A stretch of DNA of 64,000 bases from Pseudomonas sp. DTU12.3 (lineage in GTDB: Bacteria; Pseudomonadota; Gammaproteobacteria; Pseudomonadales; Pseudomonadaceae): assembly GCF_004124275.1 (NCBI RefSeq), contig NZ_CP027218.1, positions 1,305,501 through 1,369,500 of the forward strand, in the 5' to 3' direction. A program made the translations under genes and the position numbers. Positions 21,552-31,682 of the stretch are shown one piece after another. A model generated the notes under the pieces. The model saw nothing but the letters and a program-made list of their open reading frames with translations, searched no databases and was not told the DNA's origin. Within the stretch, counting starts at the first letter, position 1, and every line of letters begins with the position of its first letter.

Positions 21552-23651
21552 TTACACATCCATAGGTCGGTTGGCGGCTTGAATCGCGGTGAGGGCGATG
21601 GTGTAGACGATGTCGTCGACTTGCGCGCCGCGCGGCAAATCGTTCACTGGTTTGCGCAGGCCTTGCAGCATCGGCCCGAGGCTGACGCAATCGGCGCTGC
21701 GCTGTACGGCTTTGTGCGTGGTGTTGCCAGTGTTCAGATCCGGGAAGACAAACACCGTAGCGCGACCGGCGACCTGACTGTTCGGCGCCAGTTGCCGGGC
21801 TACTTCAGCGTTGGCGGCGGCGTCGTATTGCAGCGGGCCGTCGATCAGCAGCGAGTGCTGTTGTTCGTGAGCGAGCAGGGTGGCCTCACGCACTTTTTCG
21901 ACTTCTTCGCCGGTGGCCGATTCGCCGCTGGAGTAACTGATCATCGCCACACGTGGGGTGATGCCGAACGCCGCTGCCGAATCCGCGCTTTGCAGGGCAA
22001 TCTCGGCCAGTTCGGTGGCGCTTGGGTGCGGGTTCATCACGCAGTCGCCGTACACCAGCACTTCTTCCGGGAACAGCATGAAGAACACCGACGACACCAG
22101 CGTGCAACCCGGTGCGGTCTTGATCAACTGCAAGGCCGGGCGGATGGTGTTGGCGGTGGTGTTGATCACACCGGAAACCAATCCGTCGACTTCGTCCAGC
22201 GCCAGCATCATGGTGCCGATCACCACAGTGTCTTCCAGTTGCTGCTCGGCCATCGGCGCGTTGAGACTTTTGGTTTTGCGCAGGGCTACCATCGGTTCTA
22301 CATAGCGCTCGCGGATCAGATCCGGATCAAGAATCTCCAGGCCCGGCGGCAACGTAATGCCTTGGGCGCGGGCGACGGCTTCGACGTCTTCCGGTTTGGC
22401 CAGCAACACGCAACGGGCAATCCCGCGCTCCTGACAGATCGCCGCCGCTTGCACGGTGAATGGCTCGCTGCCTTCAGGCAGAACGATACGTTTGTTCGCC
22501 GCCTGTGCACGTTGAATCAACTGATAGCGGAACACCGCCGGCGACAGGCGCATTTCCCGTGGCGTACCGCAGCGCTGGTGCAGCCATTTGGCGTCGAGAT
22601 GGCTGGCGACGAAGTCAGTGATGATCTCCGCACGCTCGCGGTCATCGATCGGGATTTCCTTGTTCAAACCGTTGAGCAGGTTGGCGGTGTCATACGAGCC
22701 GGTGCTCACCGATAACACTGGCAAGCCGGCCTGCAACGCGCCTCGGCACAGATCCATGATGCGCGGATCGGGCAGGGTGTCGCTGGTCAGCAACAGGCCG
22801 GCCAGCGGCACGCCGTTAATCGCCGCGAGGCTGACGGCGAGGATGATGTCGTCGCGGTCCCCCGGCGTCACCACGAGCACACCGGGCTTGAGCAGCTCGA
22901 CGGTGTTGCGCATGGTCCGCGCACAAATGATGATTTTGGTCATCCGCCGGGTTTCGTAGTCGCCGGCGTTGAGCACTTGTGCGCCCATCAAATCGGCGAC
23001 GTCGCGGGTGCGTGGCGCGTTGAGTTCGGGCTGGAACGGAATGCAGCCGAGCAAGCGGAAATCGCCGCTGCGCAGCAACGGCGAATGCTCCTTCAGGCGC
23101 GTGGCAAAGGCTTCCATGCTCTCGTCGGTCTTGACCTTGTTGAGGATCACCCCGAGGACTTTCGGGTCCTTCGGGCCACCGAACAATTGCGCCTGCAGTT
23201 CAACCCGACCGGAGAGTTCGGCGAGCACTTCGTTTTCCGGCGCCGAGACCAGAATCACCTCGGCATCGAGGCTTTTGGCCAGGTGCAGGTTGACCCGCGC
23301 GGCGTAGCTGGCGCTGCGGGTCGGCACCATGCCTTCGACGACCAGCACGTCTTTGCCGATGGCGGCTTGCTGATACAGGGTGATGATTTCTTCGAGCAGC
23401 TCATCGAGTTGACCGTCGCCGAGCATTCTCTCTACGTGCGCGAGGCCCAATGGTTGCGGCGGTTTCAGGCCGTGGGTGCGTGCCACCAGTTCGGTGGAGC
23501 GCTCAGGGCCGGTGTCGCCCGGATGCGGCTGGGCGATCGGTTTGAAGAAGCCGACTTTCAAGCCGGCGCGCTCCAATGTACGCACCAGCCCGAGGCTGAT
23601 GGAGGTCAAACCCACGCCAAAATCGGTGGGCGCGATAAAAAAAGTTTGCAT
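21552..23651 (-). CDS. pta: Phosphate acetyltransferase Pta
   Basis: Pta interconverts acetyl-CoA and acetyl phosphate. The 699-residue long-form protein has an N-terminal P-loop-like/CobQ-type domain (TDFGVGLTSISLGL, residues 9-22), a middle DRTGG-type domain and a C-terminal PTA catalytic domain, with IVLPEGSEPFTVQAA at about 383-397 and later SYSSGESATG. No ackA gene lies beside it here, although P. aeruginosa carries ackA next to pta. Acetate kinase must therefore be elsewhere or absent. Confidence 0.96.
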   Translation of the reverse strand: MQTFFIAPTDFGVGLTSISLGLVRTLERAGLKVGFFKPIAQPHPGDTGPERSTELVARTHGLKPPQPLGLAHVERMLGDGQLDELLEEIITLYQQAAIGKDVLVVEGMVPTRSASYAARVNLHLAKSLDAEVILVSAPENEVLAELSGRVELQAQLFGGPKDPKVLGVILNKVKTDESMEAFATRLKEHSPLLRSGDFRLLGCIPFQPELNAPRTRDVADLMGAQVLNAGDYETRRMTKIIICARTMRNTVELLKPGVLVVTPGDRDDIILAVSLAAINGVPLAGLLLTSDTLPDPRIMDLCRGALQAGLPVLSVSTGSYDTANLLNGLNKEIPIDDRERAEIITDFVASHLDAKWLHQRCGTPREMRLSPAVFRYQLIQRAQAANKRIVLPEGSEPFTVQAAAICQERGIARCVLLAKPEDVEAVARAQGITLPPGLEILDPDLIRERYVEPMVALRKTKSLNAPMAEQQLEDTVVIGTMMLALDEVDGLVSGVINTTANTIRPALQLIKTAPGCTLVSSVFFMLFPEEVLVYGDCVMNPHPSATELAEIALQSADSAAAFGITPRVAMISYSSGESATGEEVEKVREATLLAHEQQHSLLIDGPLQYDAAANAEVARQLAPNSQVAGRATVFVFPDLNTGNTTHKAVQRSADCVSLGPMLQGLRKPVNDLPRGAQVDDIVYTIALTAIQAANRPMDV

Positions 23652-23711
23652 GCGAATTCTCTAAGGGTGCATGGCAATGGTGTCAGCTTATATCTGGCTG
23701 ACTACCGAAAT

Positions 23712-24008
23712 TCAGTCGCCAAGGTTATCGCTAACCGGGGCTTGAGCGCACCAACCGCAGGCAAAGGGTTGGCCTATTTTTTCAATACGTTGCGCCGGGT
23801 CGAGCACCCACGCCCGCGATTGCCAGGGCGGCTGGTGACGCAAGTGTTGGGTGTGGCCACAGGAAAGCTCGGCCACCCAATGACCTTCTTCGTCCTGATG
23901 GAAGCCTGCGATCGTCGAAACCCGTTTGTCCGGGTTGTGTTCGCTTTCGCGCGATTGCTTCGCTAAACTTGGCCTTTCTATATTCTTCTGCAAAAGGTCT
24001 CGCCCCAT
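23712..24008 (-). CDS. DUF3565 small cysteine-containing protein
   Basis: This short protein (up to 98 residues) has a DUF3565-like core: IAGFHQDEEGHWVAELSCGH, a QHLRHQPPW segment and FACGWC near the end. The spaced Cys-Gly-His and Cys-x-x-Cys could bind a metal, but that is inference. The start is unclear. The ATG at 24008 overlaps the divergent slyD start by two bases, while an in-frame TTG at 23993 with a GGGGCGAG upstream is an alternative. The domain itself begins only at about 23925. Confidence 0.7.
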   Translation of the reverse strand: MGRDLLQKNIERPSLAKQSRESEHNPDKRVSTIAGFHQDEEGHWVAELSCGHTQHLRHQPPWQSRAWVLDPAQRIEKIGQPFACGWCAQAPVSDNLGD

Positions 24009-24492
24009 GCTGATCGCCGCCAATAAGGCTGTCTCCATCGACTATACCCTGACCAACGACGCTGGTGAGGTCATCGACAGCTCCGCCGGCGGCGCTCCGC
24101 TGGTCTACCTGCAAGGCGCAGGCAACATCATCCCGGGCCTGGAAAAAGCTCTGGATGGCAAAGCTGTCGGCGACGAACTGGAAGTTTCCGTTGAGCCGGA
24201 AGATGCTTACGGCGAATACGCCGCTGAACTGGTCAGCACCCTGAGCCGCAGCATGTTCGAAGGCGTTGACGAGCTGGAAGTCGGCATGCAGTTCCACGCT
24301 TCGGCGCCGGACGGCCAGATGCAGATCGTCACCATCCGTGACCTCGACGGCGACGACGTGACTGTTGACGGCAACCACCCGTTGGCCGGTCAGCGCCTGA
24401 ACTTCAAAGTGAAGATCGTTGACATCCGTGATGCCAGCCAGGAAGAAATCGCTCATGGCCACGTCCATGGCGAAGGTGGCCATCACCACTGA
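24007..24492 (+). CDS. slyD: FKBP-type peptidyl-prolyl isomerase SlyD
   Basis: This 161-residue cytoplasmic prolyl isomerase and chaperone has the FKBP domain split by an IF insert (about residues 70-125). Its histidine-rich C-terminus (HGHVHGEGGHHH) can bind nickel. The start at 24007 (MLIAANKAV) is chosen because homologues begin there. The further upstream frame would cover the promoter. A terminator follows after about 30 bp. Confidence 0.95.
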   Translation: MLIAANKAVSIDYTLTNDAGEVIDSSAGGAPLVYLQGAGNIIPGLEKALDGKAVGDELEVSVEPEDAYGEYAAELVSTLSRSMFEGVDELEVGMQFHASAPDGQMQIVTIRDLDGDDVTVDGNHPLAGQRLNFKVKIVDIRDASQEEIAHGHVHGEGGHHH

Positions 24493-24521
24493 TTTTCTGC
24501 GCTAAGCTTCGAGTACTGGAG

Positions 24522-24544
24522 AGGCGCCTGCGGGCGCCTTTTTA
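24522..24544 (+). terminator. Rho-independent terminator after slyD
   Basis: AGGCGCC pairs with GGCGCCT around a short loop and is followed by TTTTT. Confidence 0.85.
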
Positions 24545-24615
24545 GTCCGCGGCTGTCCTTGGTGGCCTCGCCAAGTGGCTGTTTCGAGTAGAACATCGGA
24601 ATCCTGGAGTTCGTC

Positions 24616-25098
24616 ATGAGTGCTTTTCACGACCTTAAGTTGACAGCCCTGGATGGTCAGGAGCTACCGCTGGCGCCGTTCAAGGGCCAAGTCGTGCTGG
24701 TGGTCAACGTCGCCTCCAAGTGCGGCTTGACGCCTCAGTACGCGGCGCTGGAAAACCTCTATCAGCAATTCAAAGGCAAAGGCTTCAGTGTGCTGGGCCT
24801 GCCGTGCAACCAGTTTGCCGGCCAGGAACCCGGTTCTGAAAAGGACATTCAGGATTTTTGCAGCCTCAACTATGGCGTGACGTTCCCGTTGTCGAGCAAG
24901 CTCGAAGTCAACGGTCATGACCGTCATCAGTTGTACCGCTTGCTGGCGGGCGAGGGCGCGGAGTTTCCCGGTGACATCACCTGGAACTTCGAGAAATTCC
25001 TGCTCGGCAAGGACGGCCGGGTGCTGGCGCGGTTCTCGCCGCGCACGGCCCCGGATGATCCGACCATTGTGCATGCGATTGAAAAAGCGCTGGGCTGA
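24616..25098 (+). CDS. Thiol (glutathione-type) peroxidase
   Basis: This 160-residue Cys-type glutathione peroxidase family protein reduces peroxides, probably with thioredoxin as donor as in most bacterial relatives. Peroxidatic Cys36 lies in NVASKCGLTP, Gln70 in NQFAGQEPG and the Trp/Asn of the tetrad in ITWNFEKFL near residue 120. A likely resolving cysteine is in IQDFCSLNYG. It is cytoplasmic, with no signal peptide. Confidence 0.93.
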   Translation: MSAFHDLKLTALDGQELPLAPFKGQVVLVVNVASKCGLTPQYAALENLYQQFKGKGFSVLGLPCNQFAGQEPGSEKDIQDFCSLNYGVTFPLSSKLEVNGHDRHQLYRLLAGEGAEFPGDITWNFEKFLLGKDGRVLARFSPRTAPDDPTIVHAIEKALG

Positions 25099-25106
25099 TA
25101 ACGCTA

Positions 25107-25188
25107 GATCAAAAGATCGCAGCCTTCGGCAGCTCCTACAGGGAAACCTTATCCCCGTGTAGGAGCTGCCGAAGGCTGCGATCTTTTG
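25107..25188. repeat. Inverted pair of GTAGGAGCTGC-type repeats
   Basis: AGATCGCAGCCTTCGGCAGC on the left and its inverse on the right are separated by about 20 bp. The doublet lies 8 bp after the peroxidase stop. Confidence 0.87.
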
Positions 25189-25292
25189 CTTTTCGTCTTT
25201 TAATCCTTAATCACCAAAATCAATAATGCTGTTCAAAGGCCTCGGCTCTCCATATTATCGCCGTCATAAAGCCATCTCTGTGGAGCTTATCG

Positions 25293-26396
25293 ATGCCCGT
25301 TCAAGCCTTGTTCAAACCGTTCCACCTCGGTGCCCTCGAACTGCCGACCCGCGTGGTCATGGCGCCGATGACCCGTTCTTTCTCCCCGGGTGGCGTGCCG
25401 AATTCGAAAGTCATCGAGTACTACCGCCGTCGCGCCGCCGCAGGGGTTGGCCTGATCATCACCGAAGGCACCACCGTCGGTCACGTGGCCTCCAACGGTT
25501 ACCCGAACGTGCCGCAATTCTTTGGTGAAGCGCCGTTGGCCGGCTGGAAGAAAGTCGTCGACGCGGTGCACGCCGAAGGCGGCAAGATCGTTCCGCAACT
25601 GTGGCATGTCGGCAGCGTGCGTCGCATCGGCACCGAGCCGGACGCCAGCGTGCCGGGTTACGGCCCGTCGGAAAAGCTCAAGGACGGTCAGGTCGTGGTA
25701 CACGGCATGAGCAAACAAGACATCCAGGACGTGATCGCAGCCTTCGCCCAAGCGGCTAAAGATGCGCAAAGCATCGGCATGGACGGCGTCGAGATCCACG
25801 GCGCGCACGGTTACCTGATCGACCAGTTTTTCTGGGAAGGCAGCAACCAGCGCAGCGACGAATACGGCGGCAGCCTTGCCAACCGCTCGCGTTTCGCCAT
25901 CGAACTGATTCAAGCGGTGCGTGCTGCGGTCGGCGAAGGTTTCCCGATCATCTTCCGTTTCTCGCAGTGGAAGCAGCAGGATTACACCGCGCGTCTGGTG
26001 CAAACCCCGGAAGCCCTGGGCGAGTTCCTCAAGCCGTTGTCCGACGCTGGCGTGGATATTTTTCACTGCTCGACGCGGCGTTTCTGGGAGCCGGAGTTCG
26101 ATGGCTCTGACCTGAACCTGGCGGGCTGGACCCGCAAGCTGACCGGTAAACCGACCATCACCGTTGGCAGCGTTGGCCTGGATGGCGAGTTCCTGCAGTT
26201 CATGGTCAATACCGACAAGGTCGCGCAACCGGCCAGTCTGGAGAACCTGCTGGAGCGTTTGAACAAAGAGGAATTTGATCTGGTGGCAGTGGGCCGCGCG
26301 CTGCTGGTCGATCCGGACTGGGCGCAGAAAGTCCGCGAAGGGCGTGAGCAGGACATTCTGCCATTCAGCCGTGAGGCGTTGATGACGCTGGTTTAA
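25293..26396 (+). CDS. Old yellow enzyme family alkene/xenobiotic reductase
   Basis: This 367-residue FMN-dependent TIM-barrel oxidoreductase reduces activated C=C bonds, nitro-esters or similar electrophiles with NAD(P)H. The substrate-binding pair His169 and His172 lies in EIHGAHGYLIDQF, followed by WEGSNQRSDEYGGS for FMN binding. An N-terminal MAPMTRSF is typical of the XenA/NemA-type OYE branch. No TetR regulator lies beside it, unlike nemRA. The exact in vivo substrate is unknown. Confidence 0.93.
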   Translation: MPVQALFKPFHLGALELPTRVVMAPMTRSFSPGGVPNSKVIEYYRRRAAAGVGLIITEGTTVGHVASNGYPNVPQFFGEAPLAGWKKVVDAVHAEGGKIVPQLWHVGSVRRIGTEPDASVPGYGPSEKLKDGQVVVHGMSKQDIQDVIAAFAQAAKDAQSIGMDGVEIHGAHGYLIDQFFWEGSNQRSDEYGGSLANRSRFAIELIQAVRAAVGEGFPIIFRFSQWKQQDYTARLVQTPEALGEFLKPLSDAGVDIFHCSTRRFWEPEFDGSDLNLAGWTRKLTGKPTITVGSVGLDGEFLQFMVNTDKVAQPASLENLLERLNKEEFDLVAVGRALLVDPDWAQKVREGREQDILPFSREALMTLV

Positions 26397-26413
26397 CCAG
26401 CGCCTTCATTGGC

Positions 26414-26514
26414 CCCTTCGCGAGCAAGCCCGCTCCCACAGGTTCCTCTGGTGTTCACAAAATTTTATGTTCACTAAAGATCCCCTGTGGGAGCGAGCCT
26501 GCTCGCGATAGCGG
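26414..26514. repeat. Inverted pair of GTGGGAGC-type repeats
   Basis: GCGAGCAAGCCCGCTCCCAC and the opposing GTGGGAGCGAGCCTGCTCGC enclose about 45 bp between two convergent genes. Confidence 0.85.
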
Positions 26515-26533
26515 TTGTCAGGTCAGCAAAGAT

Positions 26534-27709
26534 TCAGGGCAGTGTTTGAGCCTCAGGCACCACCAACTCCCCCAAACAAGCCCCGCGCAAGTGTCTCTCA
26601 AACTGCTCGATAATCGCCGCCCACCCCTGGCGACTCGCATGCTGTCGCGCATTCAGGCGCACGCAACGCAACCGCTCATCCTCTTCCAATAACCACACAG
26701 CCGCCTCGCAAAACGCCTCTTCGTCCCCGGGCATCGCCAGCACGCCGCTGTAGCCATGACGAATATGCTGCGCCGCCGCAGCCTGATCGTAAGCCACCAC
26801 CCCCAACCCTGATGCCAACGCCTCCAGCACCACATTGCCAAAGGTTTCGGTCAGGCTCGGAAACAAAAATACGTCGCCCGACGCGTAGTGCGCCGCCAAC
26901 GCCTCACCGCGCTGTGCACCGCAAAAAATCGCCTCAGACAGTTCTTTTTCCAGCGCCAGCCGTTGCGGCCCGTCACCGACCACGATCAGTTTCAGATTGC
27001 GTTGTGGATAAGTGCTGCGCAGCGTTTCGAAACTGCGTTTGAGCAGACCGAGGTTTTTCTCCGGCGCGAGGCGTCCGACATGAATCACCGCAACATCGCG
27101 CTCGCCCAATCCCCATTGCTCACGCAACGCATTCAGGCGTTTGCTCGGATGAAACAACTGGCTGTCCACACCGCGCGACAACAACGCCAAACGCTCGAAA
27201 TGCCGACGCTCCAGTTCCAGACGCTGACTGGGACTGGGCACCAAAGTCATGGCCGAGCGATTGTGAAACCAGCGCAGGTAATGCGTGAGCATCCGCGTCA
27301 GCAGACCGAGCCCGTATTGACTGGTGTATTGCTGAAAGTTGGTGTGAAACCCGCTGACCACCGATATCCCCAAACGCCGCGCCGCGCGCAGCGCCGACAA
27401 TCCGAGCGGGCCTTCCGTGGCGATGTACAGCACATCCGGCCGCTGGCGCTTCCAGCGTCGCAGCAGTTTGTGCATCGACGACTGACCCCATTGCAGCCCC
27501 GGATACCCCGGCAGCGGCCAGCCTCGACACAACAACAGCGCACTATCTTCACTACGCTGCGGATCGCCGGCCTGACGCGGCCGCACCAGATCAACCTGAT
27601 GCCCGCGCGCGCGCAGTCCCTCGCACAAGCGGCCAAGGGTATTGGCCACGCCGTTGATTTCCGGTGGGAAGGTTTCGCTGATCAGGGTGATGTGTAGAGC
27701 TGTCGTCAT
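26534..27709 (-). CDS. GT4-family glycosyltransferase
   Basis: This 391-residue two-Rossmann glycosyltransferase has an N-terminal LISETFPPEINGVANTLGRL segment and a C-terminal GT-B donor domain (HVGRLAPEKNLGLL, VVGDGPQ, FPSLTETFGNVVLEALASG). This layout matches bacterial mannosyl/glucosyl-diacylglycerol synthases of the MgtA-like branch, some of which make phosphorus-free glycolipids under phosphate limitation. Acceptor and donor cannot be fixed from sequence. The start at 27709 (MTTALHITL) is preferred, with a TGAGG upstream. Another ATG lies at 27733. Confidence 0.85.
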   Translation of the reverse strand: MTTALHITLISETFPPEINGVANTLGRLCEGLRARGHQVDLVRPRQAGDPQRSEDSALLLCRGWPLPGYPGLQWGQSSMHKLLRRWKRQRPDVLYIATEGPLGLSALRAARRLGISVVSGFHTNFQQYTSQYGLGLLTRMLTHYLRWFHNRSAMTLVPSPSQRLELERRHFERLALLSRGVDSQLFHPSKRLNALREQWGLGERDVAVIHVGRLAPEKNLGLLKRSFETLRSTYPQRNLKLIVVGDGPQRLALEKELSEAIFCGAQRGEALAAHYASGDVFLFPSLTETFGNVVLEALASGLGVVAYDQAAAAQHIRHGYSGVLAMPGDEEAFCEAAVWLLEEDERLRCVRLNARQHASRQGWAAIIEQFERHLRGACLGELVVPEAQTLP

Positions 27710-27773
27710 GACCTCAGTGTCGGCTGAGGCCATGTCGTGCCTGTGACGTTCGGATGATGGATTTGTGACGCGC

Positions 27774-28526
27774 CTAGCGCTGGCTCACAAGGTTTTCGGC
27801 GCCACGCTCACGCACCCAGAACAGTGTCGCCCCGGCGACAGCGGCCGGCATCATCAGGATGTTGACCACCGGAATCAGCAGCACCAGATAGACAATCCCG
27901 CCAAAACTCATGCTCTGCCAGCGCTTTTCGCGCAGCCAGGCGAGCATTTCGTTCCAGCCGAGTTTGTGGTTGTCCGCCGGGTAGTCGATGTACTGGATCG
28001 CCATCATCCACACGCCGAACAGCAGCCACAGCGGCGCGGCAACGATGTTGACCACCGGAATGAAGGAGAGGATGAACAGGCCAATAGCCCTGGGCAGGAA
28101 GTAACCGAGTTTGCGCATTTCCCGGGCGAGGGTGCGCGGGACCATGGCGATCAGTTCGCCCCAGCTGAACGCCGGGAAATCATCAGTGCCGCGCACCACC
28201 ACTTCGACTTTCTCGGCAAGGAAGCCGTTGAACGGCGCGGCGATCACGTTGGCCAGCATGGTGAAGGTAAAGAACACCATCAACGCCACCAGCACCACGA
28301 ACAAGGGCCAGAGGATGTAGCTGAGAAAACTCAGCCACTCGGGCAGCGACGGCATCAGCGTATCGACCCACAGGCTGAACTGGTGGCCGGCCAGATAGAT
28401 CAATCCGACGAACAGCACCAGATTGATCGCCAGCGGCAGCAACACGAACAGGCGCAGGCCAGGACTCAAGACCAGTTTGAGGCCTTCGCGCAGGTATTGC
28501 GGGCCGGACAGAACAGGGGCGGGCAT
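27774..28526 (-). CDS. cysZ: Sulfate transporter CysZ
   Basis: This 250-residue inner-membrane protein of the EI24/CysZ family has four to six hydrophobic segments, for example residues about 24-48 and 70-100. It contains the conserved [11 protein letters not shown] and a PxxxYxDYP-like [14 protein letters not shown] stretch. CysZ imports sulfate for cysteine synthesis, complementing cysD and cysNC in this window. It lies divergent from trxB, whose product supplies reducing power for APS/PAPS reduction. Confidence 0.92.
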   Translation of the reverse strand: MPAPVLSGPQYLREGLKLVLSPGLRLFVLLPLAINLVLFVGLIYLAGHQFSLWVDTLMPSLPEWLSFLSYILWPLFVVLVALMVFFTFTMLANVIAAPFNGFLAEKVEVVVRGTDDFPAFSWGELIAMVPRTLAREMRKLGYFLPRAIGLFILSFIPVVNIVAAPLWLLFGVWMMAIQYIDYPADNHKLGWNEMLAWLREKRWQSMSFGGIVYLVLLIPVVNILMMPAAVAGATLFWVRERGAENLVSQR

Positions 28527-29800
<1,274 letters not shown>

Positions 29801-29810
29801 ATCGCAGACA

Positions 29811-29844
29811 CAAAAAAACCGGCCAGATTGGCCGGTTTTTTTGT
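29811..29844 (+). terminator. Rho-independent terminator after trxB
   Basis: ACCGGCCA pairs with TGGCCGGT with an A run before and a T run after. It could act in both directions. Confidence 0.92.
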
Positions 29845-29875
29845 GCCCGTTATTCACAGCCATCACAAAGCAAAA

Positions 29876-29963
29876 GTGGGAGCGAGCCTGCTCGCGAAAG
29901 CGGTGCTTCAGTCGACATCAATGTTGAATGTCAGTCCGTATTCGCGAGCAGGCTCGCTCCCAC
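29876..29963. repeat. Inverted pair of GTGGGAGC-type repeats
   Basis: GTGGGAGCGAGCCTGCTCGC with GAAAGCGG and its inverse copy enclose about 40 bp downstream of trxB. Confidence 0.87.
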
Positions 29964-29987
29964 AGGGATTTTGTGTGGATAGAGGAA

Positions 29988-30326
29988 TCAGCGGCGAGTC
30001 AGGGGCTGGGCGGTGAATGTCACGCCGGCCAGACCGTGCTTGATCAACGCACGAATATTGCCGTGATCACTGCCCTCAGGCGTCGCCACCACCGAGCGAT
30101 AATGCTCGCCAAACGCCAGCAGCGCTTCTTCATCGCTCAGCCCTTCCAGCAGCGCCAGACCCAAAGTCTTGCACGAACCTTCGTTCTGCCCGGCAGCGTT
30201 TTCCACGCCACCGTTGTTGAAGGCTTGCGGCTGGTAGTCGTAACCGGCGGCAACAAAAGCCAGGGTGTCGGCGAACGCGTGTTCGCCGCTGTTGAGGCTG
30301 ACGCGCAAGGTGTTGAGGTCACTCAT
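29988..30326 (-). CDS. HopJ-type small protein
   Basis: This 112-residue protein resembles the HopJ type III effector family of pseudomonads. It is widespread in non-pathogenic strains that lack a type III system, so an effector role is not implied. It has no signal peptide and no recognised catalytic motif. The AGYDYQPQAFNNGGVENAAG segment at about 25-44 is its most conserved-looking part. The start at 30326 (MSDLNTLRV) overlaps the stop of the upstream DUF1244 gene by 8 bp. Confidence 0.75.
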   Translation of the reverse strand: MSDLNTLRVSLNSGEHAFADTLAFVAAGYDYQPQAFNNGGVENAAGQNEGSCKTLGLALLEGLSDEEALLAFGEHYRSVVATPEGSDHGNIRALIKHGLAGVTFTAQPLTRR

Positions 30327-30615
30327 GGGTTTTTCCTTTGGCGAACGCCGCTTGCTGATCGGCGCTGGCTTCTTGCTGATATTGGGCTTTCCACTCGGCG
30401 TACGGCATGCCGTAAACCACTTCGCGGGCGTCATCGAGGCTGACGTCGATCTGGCGCTCGTCGGCTTCGGCCTTGTACCACTTCGACAGGCAGTTGCGGC
30501 AGAACCCGGCGAGGTTCATCAGGTCGATGTTCTGCACGTCCTTGCGGCTGTCCAGGTGAGCGACCAGCCGGCGGAAGGCGGCGGCTTCGAGTTCGAGGCG
30601 TTGTTGATCAGTCAT
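30319..30615 (-). CDS. DUF1244 small protein
   Basis: This 98-residue helical protein has the DUF1244 core AGFCRNCLSKWY (about residues 36-47), with two cysteines spaced Cys-x-x-Cys, and later DAREVVYGMPYAEWKAQYQ. No function is established for the family. It forms a two-gene unit with the overlapping HopJ-like gene. AGACCCC rather than a strong ribosome site precedes it. Confidence 0.8.
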   Translation of the reverse strand: MTDQQRLELEAAAFRRLVAHLDSRKDVQNIDLMNLAGFCRNCLSKWYKAEADERQIDVSLDDAREVVYGMPYAEWKAQYQQEASADQQAAFAKGKTHE

Positions 30616-30645
30616 GGGGGTCTCTGCGAGACAGCTTTAAGCGGC

Positions 30646-30730
30646 AAGCTTCAAGCTGCAAGATTGGATCGGGGTCGGCCGTTAGCTTACCGCTTGAAGC
30701 TTGAAGCTTGAAGCTTGAAGCTTGAAGCTC
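30646..30730. repeat. AAGCTTCAAGCTGCAAG element and (GCTTGAA)5 tandem array
   Basis: An AAGCTTCAAGCTGCAAG element at about 30648-30664 is followed by five exact tandem copies of the heptamer GCTTGAA (30692-30726) and a partial sixth. The array is the reverse complement of the first element, so the two can pair. A related sequence occurs at 20465-20488 after cysNC. Confidence 0.8.
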
Positions 30731-31100
30731 AGCGGCTTGCCGCGAGCGTTATCGATACCGACTCGGCAAAACGCAGCGCATGCGGCTTGTCGACTTCGAC
30801 TTCGGCGTACAGAACCGAGCCATTACTCATCACCAGATCGAGCAACTCCTGAGTCAGGCGTTCGAGCAGCGCAAAACGGTTGCCCTCGACGTGGGCGATG
30901 ATCGCCTTGGTGATCGTGCGGTAGTTCAATGCGTGATCGATGTCGTTGTCCCGCACCGCTTCTTGCGCGGCATACAGGATTGTCACGTTGATCAGTACAT
31001 CCTGCTTGTTGAGGATTTCGTCCTCGTTGATCCCGATAAAGGTGCGCAAGCGCAGATCCTTGACCCGGATGCGCGCCATTCCCGGCTGAAGTTGTGGCAT
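30729..31100 (-). CDS. folX: Dihydroneopterin-triphosphate 2'-epimerase FolX
   Basis: FolX epimerises dihydroneopterin triphosphate to dihydromonapterin triphosphate, diverting folate precursors to monapterin. The 123-residue FolB-like tunnelling fold starts with [18 protein letters not shown] and has [12 protein letters not shown] and the [14 protein letters not shown] helix. It resembles FolX more than FolB because it follows folE and folM in a monapterin set. It begins directly after the folE stop. Confidence 0.88.
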   Translation of the reverse strand: MPQLQPGMARIRVKDLRLRTFIGINEDEILNKQDVLINVTILYAAQEAVRDNDIDHALNYRTITKAIIAHVEGNRFALLERLTQELLDLVMSNGSVLYAEVEVDKPHALRFAESVSITLAASR

Positions 31101-31661
31101 TTACTTGCTCCGTCCAATCAATTGCAGGAACTCCTGGCGGGTATTGCTCGACTCGCGGAAGGCGCCGAGCATGACCGAGGTGTTCATGGTCGAATTCTGT
31201 TTTTCAACACCGCGCATCATCATGCACATGTGTCTGGCCTCGATGACCACGGCAACGCCGGCAGCATCGGTGACCTGTTGCACCGCGTCGGCGATTTGCC
31301 GGGTGAGGTTTTCCTGAATCTGCAGACGCCGGGCGAACATGTCTACCAGTCGCGCGATCTTCGACAGACCCAGTACCTTGCCCGTCGGAATATAAGCCAC
31401 ATGGGCCTTGCCGATGAAGGGCAGCAGGTGATGTTCGCACAACGAGTACAGCTCGATGTCAGCGACGATGATCATCTCGTCGCTGTCCGAGGCAAACAGT
31501 GCGCCATTGACGATCTCGTCGACGCTCTGTTCATAACCGTGACACAGGTATTGCATGGCTTTGGCCGCGCGCGTCGGGGTGTCGAGCAGTCCTTCTCTAT
31601 CGGGATCTTCACCGAGGCCGATGAGGATGTCGCGGTAATTCTCGGGCAGTGAGCGGGTCAT
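31101..31661 (-). CDS. folE: GTP cyclohydrolase I FolE
   Basis: FolE makes 7,8-dihydroneopterin triphosphate from GTP. The 186-residue protein carries the zinc and substrate motif [20 protein letters not shown] (about residues 73-92), GLSKIARLV and [16 protein letters not shown]. It sits between folM and folX with no gap to folX and about 20 bp to folM. The set makes tetrahydromonapterin, the cofactor of phenylalanine hydroxylase in pseudomonads. Confidence 0.96.
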   Translation of the reverse strand: MTRSLPENYRDILIGLGEDPDREGLLDTPTRAAKAMQYLCHGYEQSVDEIVNGALFASDSDEMIIVADIELYSLCEHHLLPFIGKAHVAYIPTGKVLGLSKIARLVDMFARRLQIQENLTRQIADAVQQVTDAAGVAVVIEARHMCMMMRGVEKQNSTMNTSVMLGAFRESSNTRQEFLQLIGRSK

Positions 31662-31682
31662 GGAACATCCTCGCGAGGCGGC

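Noticed and set aside
29988..30326. HopJ-like protein as a type III effector
   Set aside because: No type III secretion genes or hrp-box are near, and the family is common in strains without the system.
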